64,000 bases of DNA. It comes from JAGWRA01 sp963711505. GTDB taxonomy: Bacteria > Acidobacteriota > Vicinamibacteria > Vicinamibacterales > CAVVIG01. The DNA lies in the NCBI GenBank assembly GCA_963711505.1, contig CAVQEJ010000005.1, positions 62,001 through 126,000 on the forward strand, in the 5' to 3' direction. Numbering within the stretch: position 1 is the stretch's first letter; each line of letters starts with the position of its first letter. The notes below the pieces were generated by a model. The model made no database searches. It saw nothing but the letters and a program-made list of their open reading frames with translations, and was not told the origin of the DNA. Below are positions 9,098-17,298 of this stretch, in pieces. A program made the position numbers and the translations under genes.

Positions 9098-11105
9098 TGA
9101 GCACCTCGTCGATCAATTCCAGCACGCGGGCGATTTCGAACGGCTTCGTCAGATAGGCGCTGGCGCCCGCCGCCAGCAGACGGCGGCCCAGAGCCGCCGT
9201 CGCGTCCGCCGTGAGGATGACGACCGGAATGCCGCGCGTCCGGTCGTCGGCCCACAGACGATGCATGATGTCCTCGCCCGTCATGTCGGGCAGATGCAGG
9301 TCGAGGAAGATCAGGTCGGGCCGGTGGCCGGCCGCCAGCTCGATCCCCCGCGTCCCCTGCGCGGCCGACAGCAGCTCGACGCCGGGCCGGTGGCGGAGGA
9401 TCCGCTCGAACAGCCGGACGTTCGACGTGTTGTCCTCGACGTACAGCACGGTTCCACGGGCCGCGGCGGCGCGCTCCGTCGCCGTCGTCCGAGGCGCCTC
9501 GGGCCCGGCCGGGCGGGGCAGCTCGGCCCGGGCCAGCTCCAGCCAGAAGGTGCTGCCCTCGCCGGGGACGCTCGTCACGCCGATCACCCCTCCCATCGCC
9601 TCGGTCAGCCCCTTCGACAGCGCCAGCCCCAGTCCGGTCCCCTCGATGTCGGTCTGCTCCGCCCCGAGCCGCTCGAACGGCTGGAACAGCAGGGCGGCGC
9701 GGTCGGCGGGCACGCCGCGCCCCGTGTCGGTGACCCGGATCTGCACCCGCGCCGCGCCGACCGGCCCGCTCGACACGGTCACGGTGCCGGCGTTGCGGTT
9801 GTACTTCACGGCGTTCGACAGCAGGTTCAGCAGCACCTGGCGCAGGCGCTGACGGTCGGCCATGACGTGCGCGCCGTCGGCGGCCACGTCGTTCACCAGC
9901 GCAATGCCGTAGCCGTCGGCAATCGGTCGGATCAGGTTCAGCACGTGGCCGACGACTTCGGCGACGGCGACCGACTCGGGTGACAGCGAGAGCTGCCCCG
10001 CCTCGATCCGCGCGATATCGAGCACCTCGTTGATCAGGTCGAGGAGGTGGCGACCGGCCTGCAAAATGTGCTGCACGTTCTCGCGGCTCGCCGCATCCTG
10101 CTGCTCGAGGTCGAGCAGCTGCGCGAAGCCGAGGATCGCGTTGAGGGGCGTGCGCAGGTCGTGGCTCATGCGCGACAGGAAGTCGCTCTTCGCGCGGTTC
10201 GCGGCCTCCGCCTCATCCTTCGCCTGCCGGACGACCTCCGCGGCGCGCCGGCGCTCGGTGACGTCGCGGAACGACACGACCACGCCGGTCATGGTCCCCG
10301 TCTCGTCGCGCAGCGCGGCCGCGCTCAGCGCGATCGTGACGGGCGTGCCGTCCGGCCGGTGCACGGTGGCCTCGACGTCGCGCAACGGCTGGCCCGAGTC
10401 GAAGACCGGCACGACCGCCGGCCACCAGGACCAGTCGCCGGACCGCCCCTCGCACAGCTCGGCGCTCGACACTCCCAGGATCCGCTCGCCGCTCGGGTTG
10501 ATGAACATGCACCGCTGCGCCATGTCGGCGATGACGATGCCGTCGGCGACCGTCTCGAGAATCCGCGTCAGCCGGGCCTCGCCCGATCGCAGCGCCTGGT
10601 TCGCGGCGGCGAGCTGCAGGGTGCGGTCGGCCACGCGCTGCTCGAGTTCGGCGTTCAGCGTCTGCAGCTCGGCCTGCGCGCGCTCGCGCCCGGCGCGCTC
10701 CTCGGCCTCGGCCAGGGCCCGGCGCACGACGCCCGGCAGGCGCGCCAGGTGGTGCTTCAGCACGTAGTCGGTGGCCCCGCTCTTCATCCGCTCGGTCGCC
10801 ACTTCCTCGCCGAGCGTGCCCGAGACGAAGATGAACGGCACGGCGGGATGGCGCTCGATCGCCAGGGCCTGCGCCGTCGCGCCATCGAACGACGGCAGCG
10901 CGTAGTCGGCGAGAATCAGGTCGAACGCCCCGTCGAGGGCTTCCACGAACGCCTCGCGGGTGTCCACGCGCTGCACGGTGCAGGCGATCCCCTCGGCCGC
11001 GAGCGCTGCCGCGACCAGCTCGGCGTCGTTCAGGCTGTCCTCCAGATGGAGGACCCGCAGGAGCCGGCCGCCGGCGACGCGCGCCGCCGCGTCCACGTCG
11101 ATCAC
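9090..11105 (-). CDS. Hybrid sensor histidine kinase/response regulator (REC-PAS-HK-REC)
   Basis: This 671-aa cytoplasmic kinase starts with a receiver domain (RLLRVLHLEDSLNDAELV; phospho-acceptor Asp in LILADYALPSFDG). A coiled coil (about 140-175) and a PAS domain (about 180-290) follow. Then come HisKA (FLSRMSHDLRTPLNAILGFA, His near 318), HATPase (NLLSNAVKYN; DTGRGVP; GTGLGLALSKGL) and a C-terminal receiver (VLYVEDNTSNVRL; LIFLDLHLPDMTGED). It has no transmembrane helix. The GTG start overlaps the stop of the response regulator upstream (GTGA). Input is probably another phospho-signal through the first receiver. Confidence 0.92.
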   Translation of the reverse strand: MIDVDAAARVAGGRLLRVLHLEDSLNDAELVAAALAAEGIACTVQRVDTREAFVEALDGAFDLILADYALPSFDGATAQALAIERHPAVPFIFVSGTLGEEVATERMKSGATDYVLKHHLARLPGVVRRALAEAEERAGRERAQAELQTLNAELEQRVADRTLQLAAANQALRSGEARLTRILETVADGIVIADMAQRCMFINPSGERILGVSSAELCEGRSGDWSWWPAVVPVFDSGQPLRDVEATVHRPDGTPVTIALSAAALRDETGTMTGVVVSFRDVTERRRAAEVVRQAKDEAEAANRAKSDFLSRMSHDLRTPLNAILGFAQLLDLEQQDAASRENVQHILQAGRHLLDLINEVLDIARIEAGQLSLSPESVAVAEVVGHVLNLIRPIADGYGIALVNDVAADGAHVMADRQRLRQVLLNLLSNAVKYNRNAGTVTVSSGPVGAARVQIRVTDTGRGVPADRAALLFQPFERLGAEQTDIEGTGLGLALSKGLTEAMGGVIGVTSVPGEGSTFWLELARAELPRPAGPEAPRTTATERAAAARGTVLYVEDNTSNVRLFERILRHRPGVELLSAAQGTRGIELAAGHRPDLIFLDLHLPDMTGEDIMHRLWADDRTRGIPVVILTADATAALGRRLLAAGASAYLTKPFEIARVLELIDEVLSG

Positions 11106-11563
11106 GGCGCGCCTCCACCAGGCCGGGCCGGCGGCGTCTGATTGATCACCGCCCAGAAGATGCCGATCTGCCGCACGGCCTCGACGAACTCCGTGAACCC
11201 CACCGGCTTGACGACGTACGCGTTCACGCCGAGCTGGTAGCTCCGGACCAGATCCTGCTCCTCGCGCGAGGAGGTCAGGACGACGATCGGAATCGTGCGC
11301 AGCGCCGGGTCTCCCTTCACCTGCCGCAGCACGTCGAGGCCGTCGAGCTTCGGCATCTTCAGGTCCAGCAGCATCAGGGCGGGGTTGCCGGACGGCCGCT
11401 CGGCATAGGTTCCCTGGCGCCGCAGATAGGCGAGCACCTGCTCGCCGTCCCGCACCACGTCGACCTCGTTCGCCAGGTTGTGGTCACCGAGCACCGTCAG
11501 CGTCAGCTCGACGTCGTTCGGATCGTCCTCCGCCAGCAGGATCCGCCGCACTTCGGTGATCAC
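11102..11563 (-). CDS. CheY-like response regulator, Rcp1 type
   Basis: This 153-aa single receiver domain has acidic pocket residues in ILLAEDDPNDVEL, a phospho-acceptor Asp in ALMLLDLKMPKLDG, a switch Thr/Ser in IVVLTSSREEQD and a Lys in AYVVKPVGF. The extended middle (QGTYAERPSGNPAL) is typical of Rcp1-like regulators paired with phytochrome-type kinases. It has no output domain. The GTG start overlaps the kinase stop (GTGA) and its stop overlaps the next GTG, so kinase and regulator are presumably made in matched amounts. Confidence 0.92.
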   Translation of the reverse strand: MITEVRRILLAEDDPNDVELTLTVLGDHNLANEVDVVRDGEQVLAYLRRQGTYAERPSGNPALMLLDLKMPKLDGLDVLRQVKGDPALRTIPIVVLTSSREEQDLVRSYQLGVNAYVVKPVGFTEFVEAVRQIGIFWAVINQTPPARPGGGAP

Positions 11564-13881
11564 GCGTCACGCTCCCCGGCGGCCGGCATCGTCATCCAGA
11601 ACGTCGCCCCGCCCTCCACCACTCCCTCCGCCCAGGTCCGCCCGCCGTGGCGCTGGACGATCCGGCGCACGTTGGCCAGCCCGATGCCGGTGCCTTCGAA
11701 CTGATCCACGGCGTGCAGGCGCTGGAACACGCCGAACAGCTTGTCGGCGTACTGCATGTCGAACCCCACGCCGTTGTCGCGCACGAAGAGCGCCGCCATG
11801 CCGTCCTCCGCCTGACGGCTCCCGATCTCGATCGTCGCCCGCGGCCGCGTGCCCGTGTACTTCACGGCATTGGCGACGAGGTTCGTCAGGGCCTGCCGCA
11901 GCATCGCCCGATCGGCGTGCACGGTCGGCAGCGGGTGCACGACCCAGTCGACCGCCCGGCCATTGCAGTCGCCACGGGCCTCGGCAATCACCTCGTCGAC
12001 GACCTCGCCCACCGGCACGACCGCGCGGCGCAGGTCCACGCGTCCCATGCGCGAGAAGACGAGCAGGTCGTCGATGAGCGCCCCCATGCGATTGGCCGCC
12101 TCCGCGATCGTGCGGACGTACCGCTGGCCCTGCGGGTCGAGCCGCTCGGCCGCCGTCCGCTGGAGCAGCGCGGCGAAGCCGGCCACGTGCCGGAGCGGGG
12201 CCCGCAGATCGTGGGAGACCGAGTACGAGAAGGCTTCGAGCTCGTGATTCGCTGCCGACAGCTCGGCCATCCGGTGCTCGAGCGCCATATTGAGCTGGCG
12301 GATCGACTCTTCGGCGTGCGTGCGATCGGTGATCTCGATCGAGATGCCGCACACCGCCAGCGGCTCGCCGCCGCCATTGTCGATCGGGAACTTGATCGAC
12401 ATGTAGACGCGCTCGCGGCCGCCAATCACGCCGCGCTCCTCCAGCTCGACGGCGCGGCGCCCCTCGATCACGGCGCGATCGTTGGCACGGATGCGCGTCG
12501 CCGCATCGGGCGGATGCAGATCCGCGTCGGTCAGGCCCTGCACCTCGGCATTCGTCCGGCCGAAGAGCTGCTCGAACGTCCGGTTGACCAGCAGGAACCG
12601 CCCGTCGAGATCCTTCAGGTAGATCGCCGTCGGGCTGTTGTCGAGGATCGCCTGCAGCCGCGCCTGGCTCTCCCGCAACGCCTGCTCGTCGCGCCGGCGG
12701 TCGGTGACGTCGCGCACGACACCGTAGATCAGGCCGCGCTCGACGTGATGCACGGCCGTCCACCGCAGCAGCCGGTACGAGCCGTCACGGGTCGCGTACC
12801 GGCCTTCATAGCCGGACACCGATCGGCCGTCGAGCAGCTGTCCGACCTGGCGCACGAATGCCTCCCGATCGTCGGGATGGGCCCGCTCGGCATAGGGCAC
12901 CGACAGGAGCTCCTCGCCCGTCCAGCCGAGTTGCGCCGTCCAGGCCGGATTGACGCGCGCGAAGCAGCCGTCGGTCCGGGCGATGCAGAGCATGACGGGC
13001 GAGAGCGTGAAGAACTGATCGAGATCCTCGTGCGCCAGCCGGCGCGACTCCTCGCGCGCCTGCAACAGCAGGTCCGCTTCCCGCAGCCGCTGGCCGAGCC
13101 GCCCGATCTCGTCGCGGGCCGGCACGATGACCGGCAGCGGCTCGCCGCGCGCGAGCGCATCGGCCGCCTCCGCCTTCCGCGCCAGCCGGTTCGAGATGCC
13201 CGCGGTGAACAGCAGCACGGCCAGCAGGCCTCCCCCGAGACCGAAAGTGACGCCGGCAACCATGACCGTCAGGGTGGCCCGCCGCGCCGCTTCCGCGTCG
13301 GCCGCGCTCTGTCGTCGCAGCAGCCGCTCGCGGGCCTGCAGATTCCCGATCCGTTCGCGCAACGTGTCCATCAGCGCCTTGCTGCGATCGAGCAGCGCCG
13401 CATAGTCGGGCGGCGGCGCCGATGCCTGCGGAGGGCCGAGCCGCACCAGTTCGGCCAGCACATCGAAGCGCCGGCTGACCAGCCCCCGCAGGTCGTCGAT
13501 CGCCGCCCGCTCGCCCGCGCGCGGCTCCGGCGCCTGCGCGGCGATCGCGTCCAGCCGCGCCAGCGTCTCGGGCACCTCGCGCAGCGCGTCGTGGTACGGC
13601 ACCAGACGATCGGTCCGCCCGGTCAGCAGGTAGCCGCGGACTCCCGTCTCCGCGTCCACGAGCTGCGTCAGCAGGCCCGCGAGGCGATCGGAGACCTGGA
13701 GCACACGGGTCTCGGCGGCGTCCGCGCGGGCGACGCGTCCATCGCCGCGATAGAGGGCCGCCCCGGCCACCACCAGCGGCAGCAGAGGAATCGCCACCAC
13801 CACGAGACCCTTTCCGCGGAGTGGAAGGTCTATCCATCGCTGGTGGAGACGAGCACCGAGCCCGAACAATGCGCGCTTCAT
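11560..13881 (-). CDS. Membrane sensor histidine kinase (CHASE3-HAMP-PAS-PAS-HK)
   Basis: This 773-aa inner-membrane kinase has a first transmembrane helix (GLVVVAIPLLPLVVAGAALY, about 25-45), a periplasmic CHASE3-like helical sensor (VDAETGVRGYLLTGR, about 50-200) and a second helix (VMVAGVTFGLGGGLLAVLLF). A HAMP-like linker and two PAS domains (about 285-400 and 410-525) follow. The C-terminus has HisKA (FSYSVSHDLRAPLRHVAGFA) and HATPase (NLVANAVKYTG; VRDNGVGFDM; GTGIGLANVRRIV). The FSYSVSHDLRAPLR H-box is the type found in phytochrome-like kinases that use Rcp1-type regulators, one of which follows directly. It is the first gene of the five-gene operon. The ligand is unknown. Confidence 0.93.
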   Translation of the reverse strand: MKRALFGLGARLHQRWIDLPLRGKGLVVVAIPLLPLVVAGAALYRGDGRVARADAAETRVLQVSDRLAGLLTQLVDAETGVRGYLLTGRTDRLVPYHDALREVPETLARLDAIAAQAPEPRAGERAAIDDLRGLVSRRFDVLAELVRLGPPQASAPPPDYAALLDRSKALMDTLRERIGNLQARERLLRRQSAADAEAARRATLTVMVAGVTFGLGGGLLAVLLFTAGISNRLARKAEAADALARGEPLPVIVPARDEIGRLGQRLREADLLLQAREESRRLAHEDLDQFFTLSPVMLCIARTDGCFARVNPAWTAQLGWTGEELLSVPYAERAHPDDREAFVRQVGQLLDGRSVSGYEGRYATRDGSYRLLRWTAVHHVERGLIYGVVRDVTDRRRDEQALRESQARLQAILDNSPTAIYLKDLDGRFLLVNRTFEQLFGRTNAEVQGLTDADLHPPDAATRIRANDRAVIEGRRAVELEERGVIGGRERVYMSIKFPIDNGGGEPLAVCGISIEITDRTHAEESIRQLNMALEHRMAELSAANHELEAFSYSVSHDLRAPLRHVAGFAALLQRTAAERLDPQGQRYVRTIAEAANRMGALIDDLLVFSRMGRVDLRRAVVPVGEVVDEVIAEARGDCNGRAVDWVVHPLPTVHADRAMLRQALTNLVANAVKYTGTRPRATIEIGSRQAEDGMAALFVRDNGVGFDMQYADKLFGVFQRLHAVDQFEGTGIGLANVRRIVQRHGGRTWAEGVVEGGATFWMTMPAAGERDA

Positions 13882-14144
13882 GCCGGTCCGCCTTGAAGGC
13901 AGCAGTATAGGTCCGGTAATCGGTCCAGATCTGTCCGATTTCGACCTACAAGAACACGATTGTCGTTATATTGATGACAATAGCGTAAAAAAAAGGACAG
14001 TGCGAAGTCCAGAAGTCAGTTCCCGAAACAATTGTCCATGGTCGGTATTCCAGGCTCCTGGCCCGATAAGTCCCCGGGATGCAATCAGTAGGCAAAGCTC
14101 AGCCGACGTGGTAAGGTGGGTGAAATTGAAGTGAGGGTACGCCT
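13882..14144. other. AT-rich divergent intergenic region between kinase operon and tatA
   Basis: No gene is seen. The region must hold promoters for both the minus-strand kinase operon and plus-strand tatA. An inverted repeat ATTGTC-N11-GACAAT (about 13959-13981) is followed by an A8 run. TATACT near 13905-13910 (minus strand) could be a -10 box for the kinase operon, but no convincing -35 is paired with it. A weak ribosome-binding site (GAGGG) precedes tatA. Confidence 0.4.
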
Positions 14145-14325
14145 ATGTTCGGCCTCGGACTGCCGGAACTCATCATCATTCTACTTAATCGTCGTTCTGG
14201 TGTTCGGCTCCAAGCGGCTCGCCGGTCTGGGCTCGGGCCTCGGACAGGCCATCCGGGGTTTCAAGAAGGAACTGGGCGACGAGGGCGACACCGAACACCG
14301 CGAATCCGACGATCACAAGTCCTGA
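14145..14325 (+). CDS. tatA: Twin-arginine translocase subunit TatA/TatE, frameshifted
   Basis: This is a small membrane subunit of the Tat protein exporter. It begins MFGLGLPELIIILL at 14145, continues after a one-base shift near 14182 as IVVLVFGSKRLAGLGSGLGQ, and then has the amphipathic helix (AIRGFKKELGDE) and an acidic tail ending at 14325. The N-terminal helix, FG..RLP-type hinge and amphipathic helix are diagnostic, and about 60 residues is normal for TatA. Removing one A from CTTAATCG restores one frame. As written, the first frame runs to 14342 with a nonsense tail. No tatC is nearby. Confidence 0.85.
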
Positions 14326-14334
14326 CGGTCCCGG

Positions 14335-15459
14335 TCACTTGAGGCGGGGCTGCCACGTCCCGCCTGGCGCGAAGCGCGTCCCCAGCACGAGCCGGACGAC
14401 GGCACGGTAACTCTCGACGCCGGCGGCCACCCGGTTCGCTTTCAGATAACGATCGTACACGTTCCATCCGGCCCGCTGCACCCACGGGCTGATGTCGGCC
14501 AGCAGCCGCGCGCGCTCCGCCTCGAGATCGTGCCGCGGTCCCGCGTCCAGCCGCGCCGCGATGGCGCGCTGATCGGCCGCGGGCAGGCCGGCCATCGCTT
14601 CCTCGAAGAGAAAGAGCCAGCCGCTGTACTGATCGGCCGGGTCCGATCGCAGGCACGTGAGCCAGCCGATGAAATTCGCCTCCGACTCGTCGGCGTAGCC
14701 GGCCAGGTGGGCCCACTCGTGCGCCAGCACGAAGGGACGCTCGAACGGCAGGACGCGCGCGTCCATCAGCGCCTCGAGCAGGAACGGATCGACCATGCCA
14801 TCGACGCCGGCGCGGCTGAAGTAGGGCTGCAGCAGCGAGCGCTTCGGCACGCCCGGCACGGCGATGCGCGACATGCCGAGCTCGCGCTGCGTGTCCGCGA
14901 ACGCCTGCGCCAGCGCGGGGGGCACCCGGTCGAACCGCGGCCACGCGGCCGCGGCGGCCCGCTGCGGGTACAGCCGGTCGACGGCCGCCACCGCGTCGGC
15001 GGCGAGCGCGCGTTGCGCGGCACGCGTCACGGCGGCTCGATCGAACTGCAGCTTGTCGACGAGCGGGACGCGCTGGTAGTTCAGCCCCCAGCACGCAAGG
15101 AAGGTCAGGTACGCGGCGGCCGCGCACGCGAGTGTCGTGAGGACGAGCCCCGCGCTCCGGGCGAGGCGCCGGCCGCGCGGCGCGGCCCGCAGCGCGCGCC
15201 ACCATCCGACGCCGCAACCGACCAGCGCGGCGACGATCAGCAGGTCGAGCAGCGACCAGGGGACGAGATTGGACAGCGGCGTCAGATGCGCCTGCAGCGC
15301 CAGATAGAACCCGTCCGAATAGTGCCGCTCGACCCAGGAGCGCGGCCAGGGCAGCACCGCCGCCAGCACGGCCAGCCCCACCAGGGCGGCACGCCCCGCG
15401 ACGCCCGCGGCGGCATGCCGCCGGCCGGGATCGTCGCGACCCGCCGCGCGGCCCGTCAC
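14335..15459 (-). CDS. DUF3810-type membrane metalloprotease-like protein
   Basis: This 374-aa protein has three or four N-terminal hydrophobic helices (ALVGLAVLAAVLPWP; LLDLLIVAALVGCGVGWW; GLVLTTLACAAAAYLTFLA), then a large soluble domain. That domain contains a zinc-protease-like HEXXH motif (FVLAHEWAHLAGY) and a downstream Glu-rich ESEANFIGW segment, as in DUF3810 proteins. The start is GTG at 15459, overlapping the stop of the hydrolase gene (GTGA). It is convergent with tatA, with 9 bases between the stop codons. Peptidase activity is inferred from the motif alone. Confidence 0.8.
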   Translation of the reverse strand: MTGRAAGRDDPGRRHAAAGVAGRAALVGLAVLAAVLPWPRSWVERHYSDGFYLALQAHLTPLSNLVPWSLLDLLIVAALVGCGVGWWRALRAAPRGRRLARSAGLVLTTLACAAAAYLTFLACWGLNYQRVPLVDKLQFDRAAVTRAAQRALAADAVAAVDRLYPQRAAAAAWPRFDRVPPALAQAFADTQRELGMSRIAVPGVPKRSLLQPYFSRAGVDGMVDPFLLEALMDARVLPFERPFVLAHEWAHLAGYADESEANFIGWLTCLRSDPADQYSGWLFLFEEAMAGLPAADQRAIAARLDAGPRHDLEAERARLLADISPWVQRAGWNVYDRYLKANRVAAGVESYRAVVRLVLGTRFAPGGTWQPRLK

Positions 15460-16136
15460 CCCTTCAACTCGCGGCGGAAGAACTGCAGCGTGCGCGCCCA
15501 CGCATCCGCCGCCGCCGCCGCGTCGTGGACCTCGGGCCGCTCGTCGTTGAAGAAGGCATGCTGCGCATCGGGATACGTGTGCAGCGTGTGCCGCTTGCCC
15601 AGCGCCGTCAGCTGCCGATCGAGCTCCCCGACGACGTCGGGCGTCACGAACGTGTCCTTGCCGGCGTACAGCCCCAGGACCGGTGCCTGCAGCTGCGCGA
15701 GATCGGGCTTCACGTTCGGGTGGCCACCGTAGAAGACCACACAGGCGCCGACCTCGGGATTGCGGCAAGCGGCGAACAGCGACAGCGCCCCACCCATGCA
15801 GAAGCCGACGGTCCCGACCGTGCGGCCCTGCACGCGCTCGTGCCCCAGCAGGTAGCGGACCGCGCCCCGCAGGTCCTTCTCGGCTTCGTCGATCCGCAGG
15901 CTCATCATCAGCTTGCCCGCTTCGTCGGGCGACTTCGTGGCGGCTCCGTGGTACAGATCCGGTGCCAGCGCCACGAATCCCTCCTGCGCGAAGCGATCCG
16001 CCAGCCCCTTGATGTGGGGCACGAGCCCCCACCATTCCTGGATGACGACGACGGCCGGCGCCTTCGCCGCCACCGGCAAGGCGAGATAGCCGTCGCATTG
16101 CCCGCCGTTGGATGGAAACGTCACCATGTCTCCCAC
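15456..16136 (-). CDS. Dienelactone hydrolase family protein
   Basis: This 226-aa alpha/beta hydrolase has the family's catalytic triad in context: nucleophile Cys in GTVGFCMGGALSL, Asp in LGLYAGKDTFVTPD and His in YPDAQHAFFND. The QEWWGLVPHIKGLADRFA segment is also characteristic. GTG at 16136 is preceded by AAAGGAG; ATG at 16127 is an alternative. Family members hydrolyse dienelactones or other small esters; the substrate here is unknown. It is coupled to the DUF3810-type gene. Confidence 0.9.
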   Translation of the reverse strand: MGDMVTFPSNGGQCDGYLALPVAAKAPAVVVIQEWWGLVPHIKGLADRFAQEGFVALAPDLYHGAATKSPDEAGKLMMSLRIDEAEKDLRGAVRYLLGHERVQGRTVGTVGFCMGGALSLFAACRNPEVGACVVFYGGHPNVKPDLAQLQAPVLGLYAGKDTFVTPDVVGELDRQLTALGKRHTLHTYPDAQHAFFNDERPEVHDAAAAADAWARTLQFFRRELKG

Positions 16137-16697
16137 AATCGGTGCTCCTTTGCTTCAGGTGTCGACAGCCCGGACTCCCCCCCGGCGAACGGCCGCTGCC
16201 GCACGAGCCTCGGCGGGGTCCCGTCCTGTACATCCCGCATCCGATCCGCCGACCTATGATGAGGCAATAACGGCCTGAAGATATGGGATGTCAACGGTCT
16301 TCTGGCTCGTCACGGGGAATTTTACCCTACCGCTCTCCCCGGAACGGCCGGACGCATGGCGGCGACGCAAGACCTGCGGAAATGGCTGGGCGATCAGGTC
16401 CGGAATCGGCTCAAGTTCCCTGAAGTTCGCGCCGATGAGAGCGATGTCGGTGAAGAGTCGGCGAGGGCCGCCAAGGCACCGGATACCAACCGGAATCGAA
16501 CAGTTCACGTAACACTACTGCTTAACAAAGGAGTTATATAGTATTTCAGTGCCTTCTCCAGGATTGCATGACTTTGTGAATTGTTCTTGCATTGCACAAA
16601 GAGCGCGGGCTACTATGAAGATGCTCTTATTGGCGTTCGTGACATATTGAGTCAGTTCAAAGCGGCTCAGGAATCGGAATCAAGATCCAGTTCTGTC
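16137..16697. other. Intergenic region before the polysaccharide genes
   Basis: About 560 bases without a convincing gene. The right half (16500-16690) is AT-rich and probably holds the promoter and leader of the plus-strand operon. GGAGTT at 16530 looks like a ribosome-binding site but is followed by no usable open frame. An 84-codon minus-strand frame (16254-16508) lacks recognisable features. Confidence 0.4.
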
Positions 16698-17288
16698 ATG
16701 TCGATCACTAACCGCGTCGTCCCACTCGTCGCCTCGGGTGCGTTGCTGGTCCTGTCGACCATCGCGCTGCCGGCGCATCTGTACGCGCAACAGGCACCGG
16801 TGAAGTCGGTGAACCCGACGGGCGCCCAGAGTCTGGCGGCACAGACGCCGCCATCGGCCGACCTGGTGCAGCTGTCCGGAGTCGCGCGGACGGCGTCGAA
16901 CGGTACGATGCCCTACGGGTCGGTGCGGCTGCGGGATGCACAGACCGGCCGCATCGTCGGGACGACGAACGCGAACGAGGTCGGCCAGTTCTCATTCGGG
17001 GCCGTGAAGCCGGGGTACTACGTCGTCGAGCTCGTCGACAAGGCCGGCAACGTGATTGCGACCAGCCCGCTCATCACGGCGAATGCGGGCGACCTCGTGT
17101 CGACGCTGGTGAAGCTGCCGGTGCACATCGTGCCGGGCGGCTTCCTGGGCGGTCCGACGAGCGCCGCCGCGGCGGCGGGTTCGACCGGCGCCGACATTGC
17201 GACGATCGCGGCCGTGGTGAGCGCGGCGGCGAGCGCCGGCGTGCTGGCCGTGGCGGCGACGGGCCGGCCGATCAGTCCGGAGAAGTGA
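16698..17288 (+). CDS. Secreted protein with carboxypeptidase-regulatory-like domain
   Basis: This 196-aa exported protein has a signal peptide (VVPLVASGALLVLSTIALPA, then HLYAQQ) and one beta-sandwich domain of the CarboxypepD_reg/SdrD-B type (VQLSGVARTASNGTMPYGSV, GQFSFGAVKPGYYVVELVD). A Gly/Ala-rich C-terminal hydrophobic region (TIAAVVSAAASAGVLAVAAT) could anchor it. ATG at 16698 is chosen because it begins the signal peptide; the frame is open from 16581. It ends 10 bases before the Wzc-like gene, so the two are probably co-transcribed and it may act in polysaccharide assembly at the envelope. Confidence 0.75.
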   Translation: MSITNRVVPLVASGALLVLSTIALPAHLYAQQAPVKSVNPTGAQSLAAQTPPSADLVQLSGVARTASNGTMPYGSVRLRDAQTGRIVGTTNANEVGQFSFGAVKPGYYVVELVDKAGNVIATSPLITANAGDLVSTLVKLPVHIVPGGFLGGPTSAAAAAGSTGADIATIAAVVSAAASAGVLAVAATGRPISPEK

Positions 17289-17298
17289 AGGCAGTGGC

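Noticed and set aside
16254..16508. 84-codon minus-strand frame in the intergenic region
   Set aside because: No ribosome-binding site, hydrophobic pattern or recognisable motif; composition does not match neighbouring genes.
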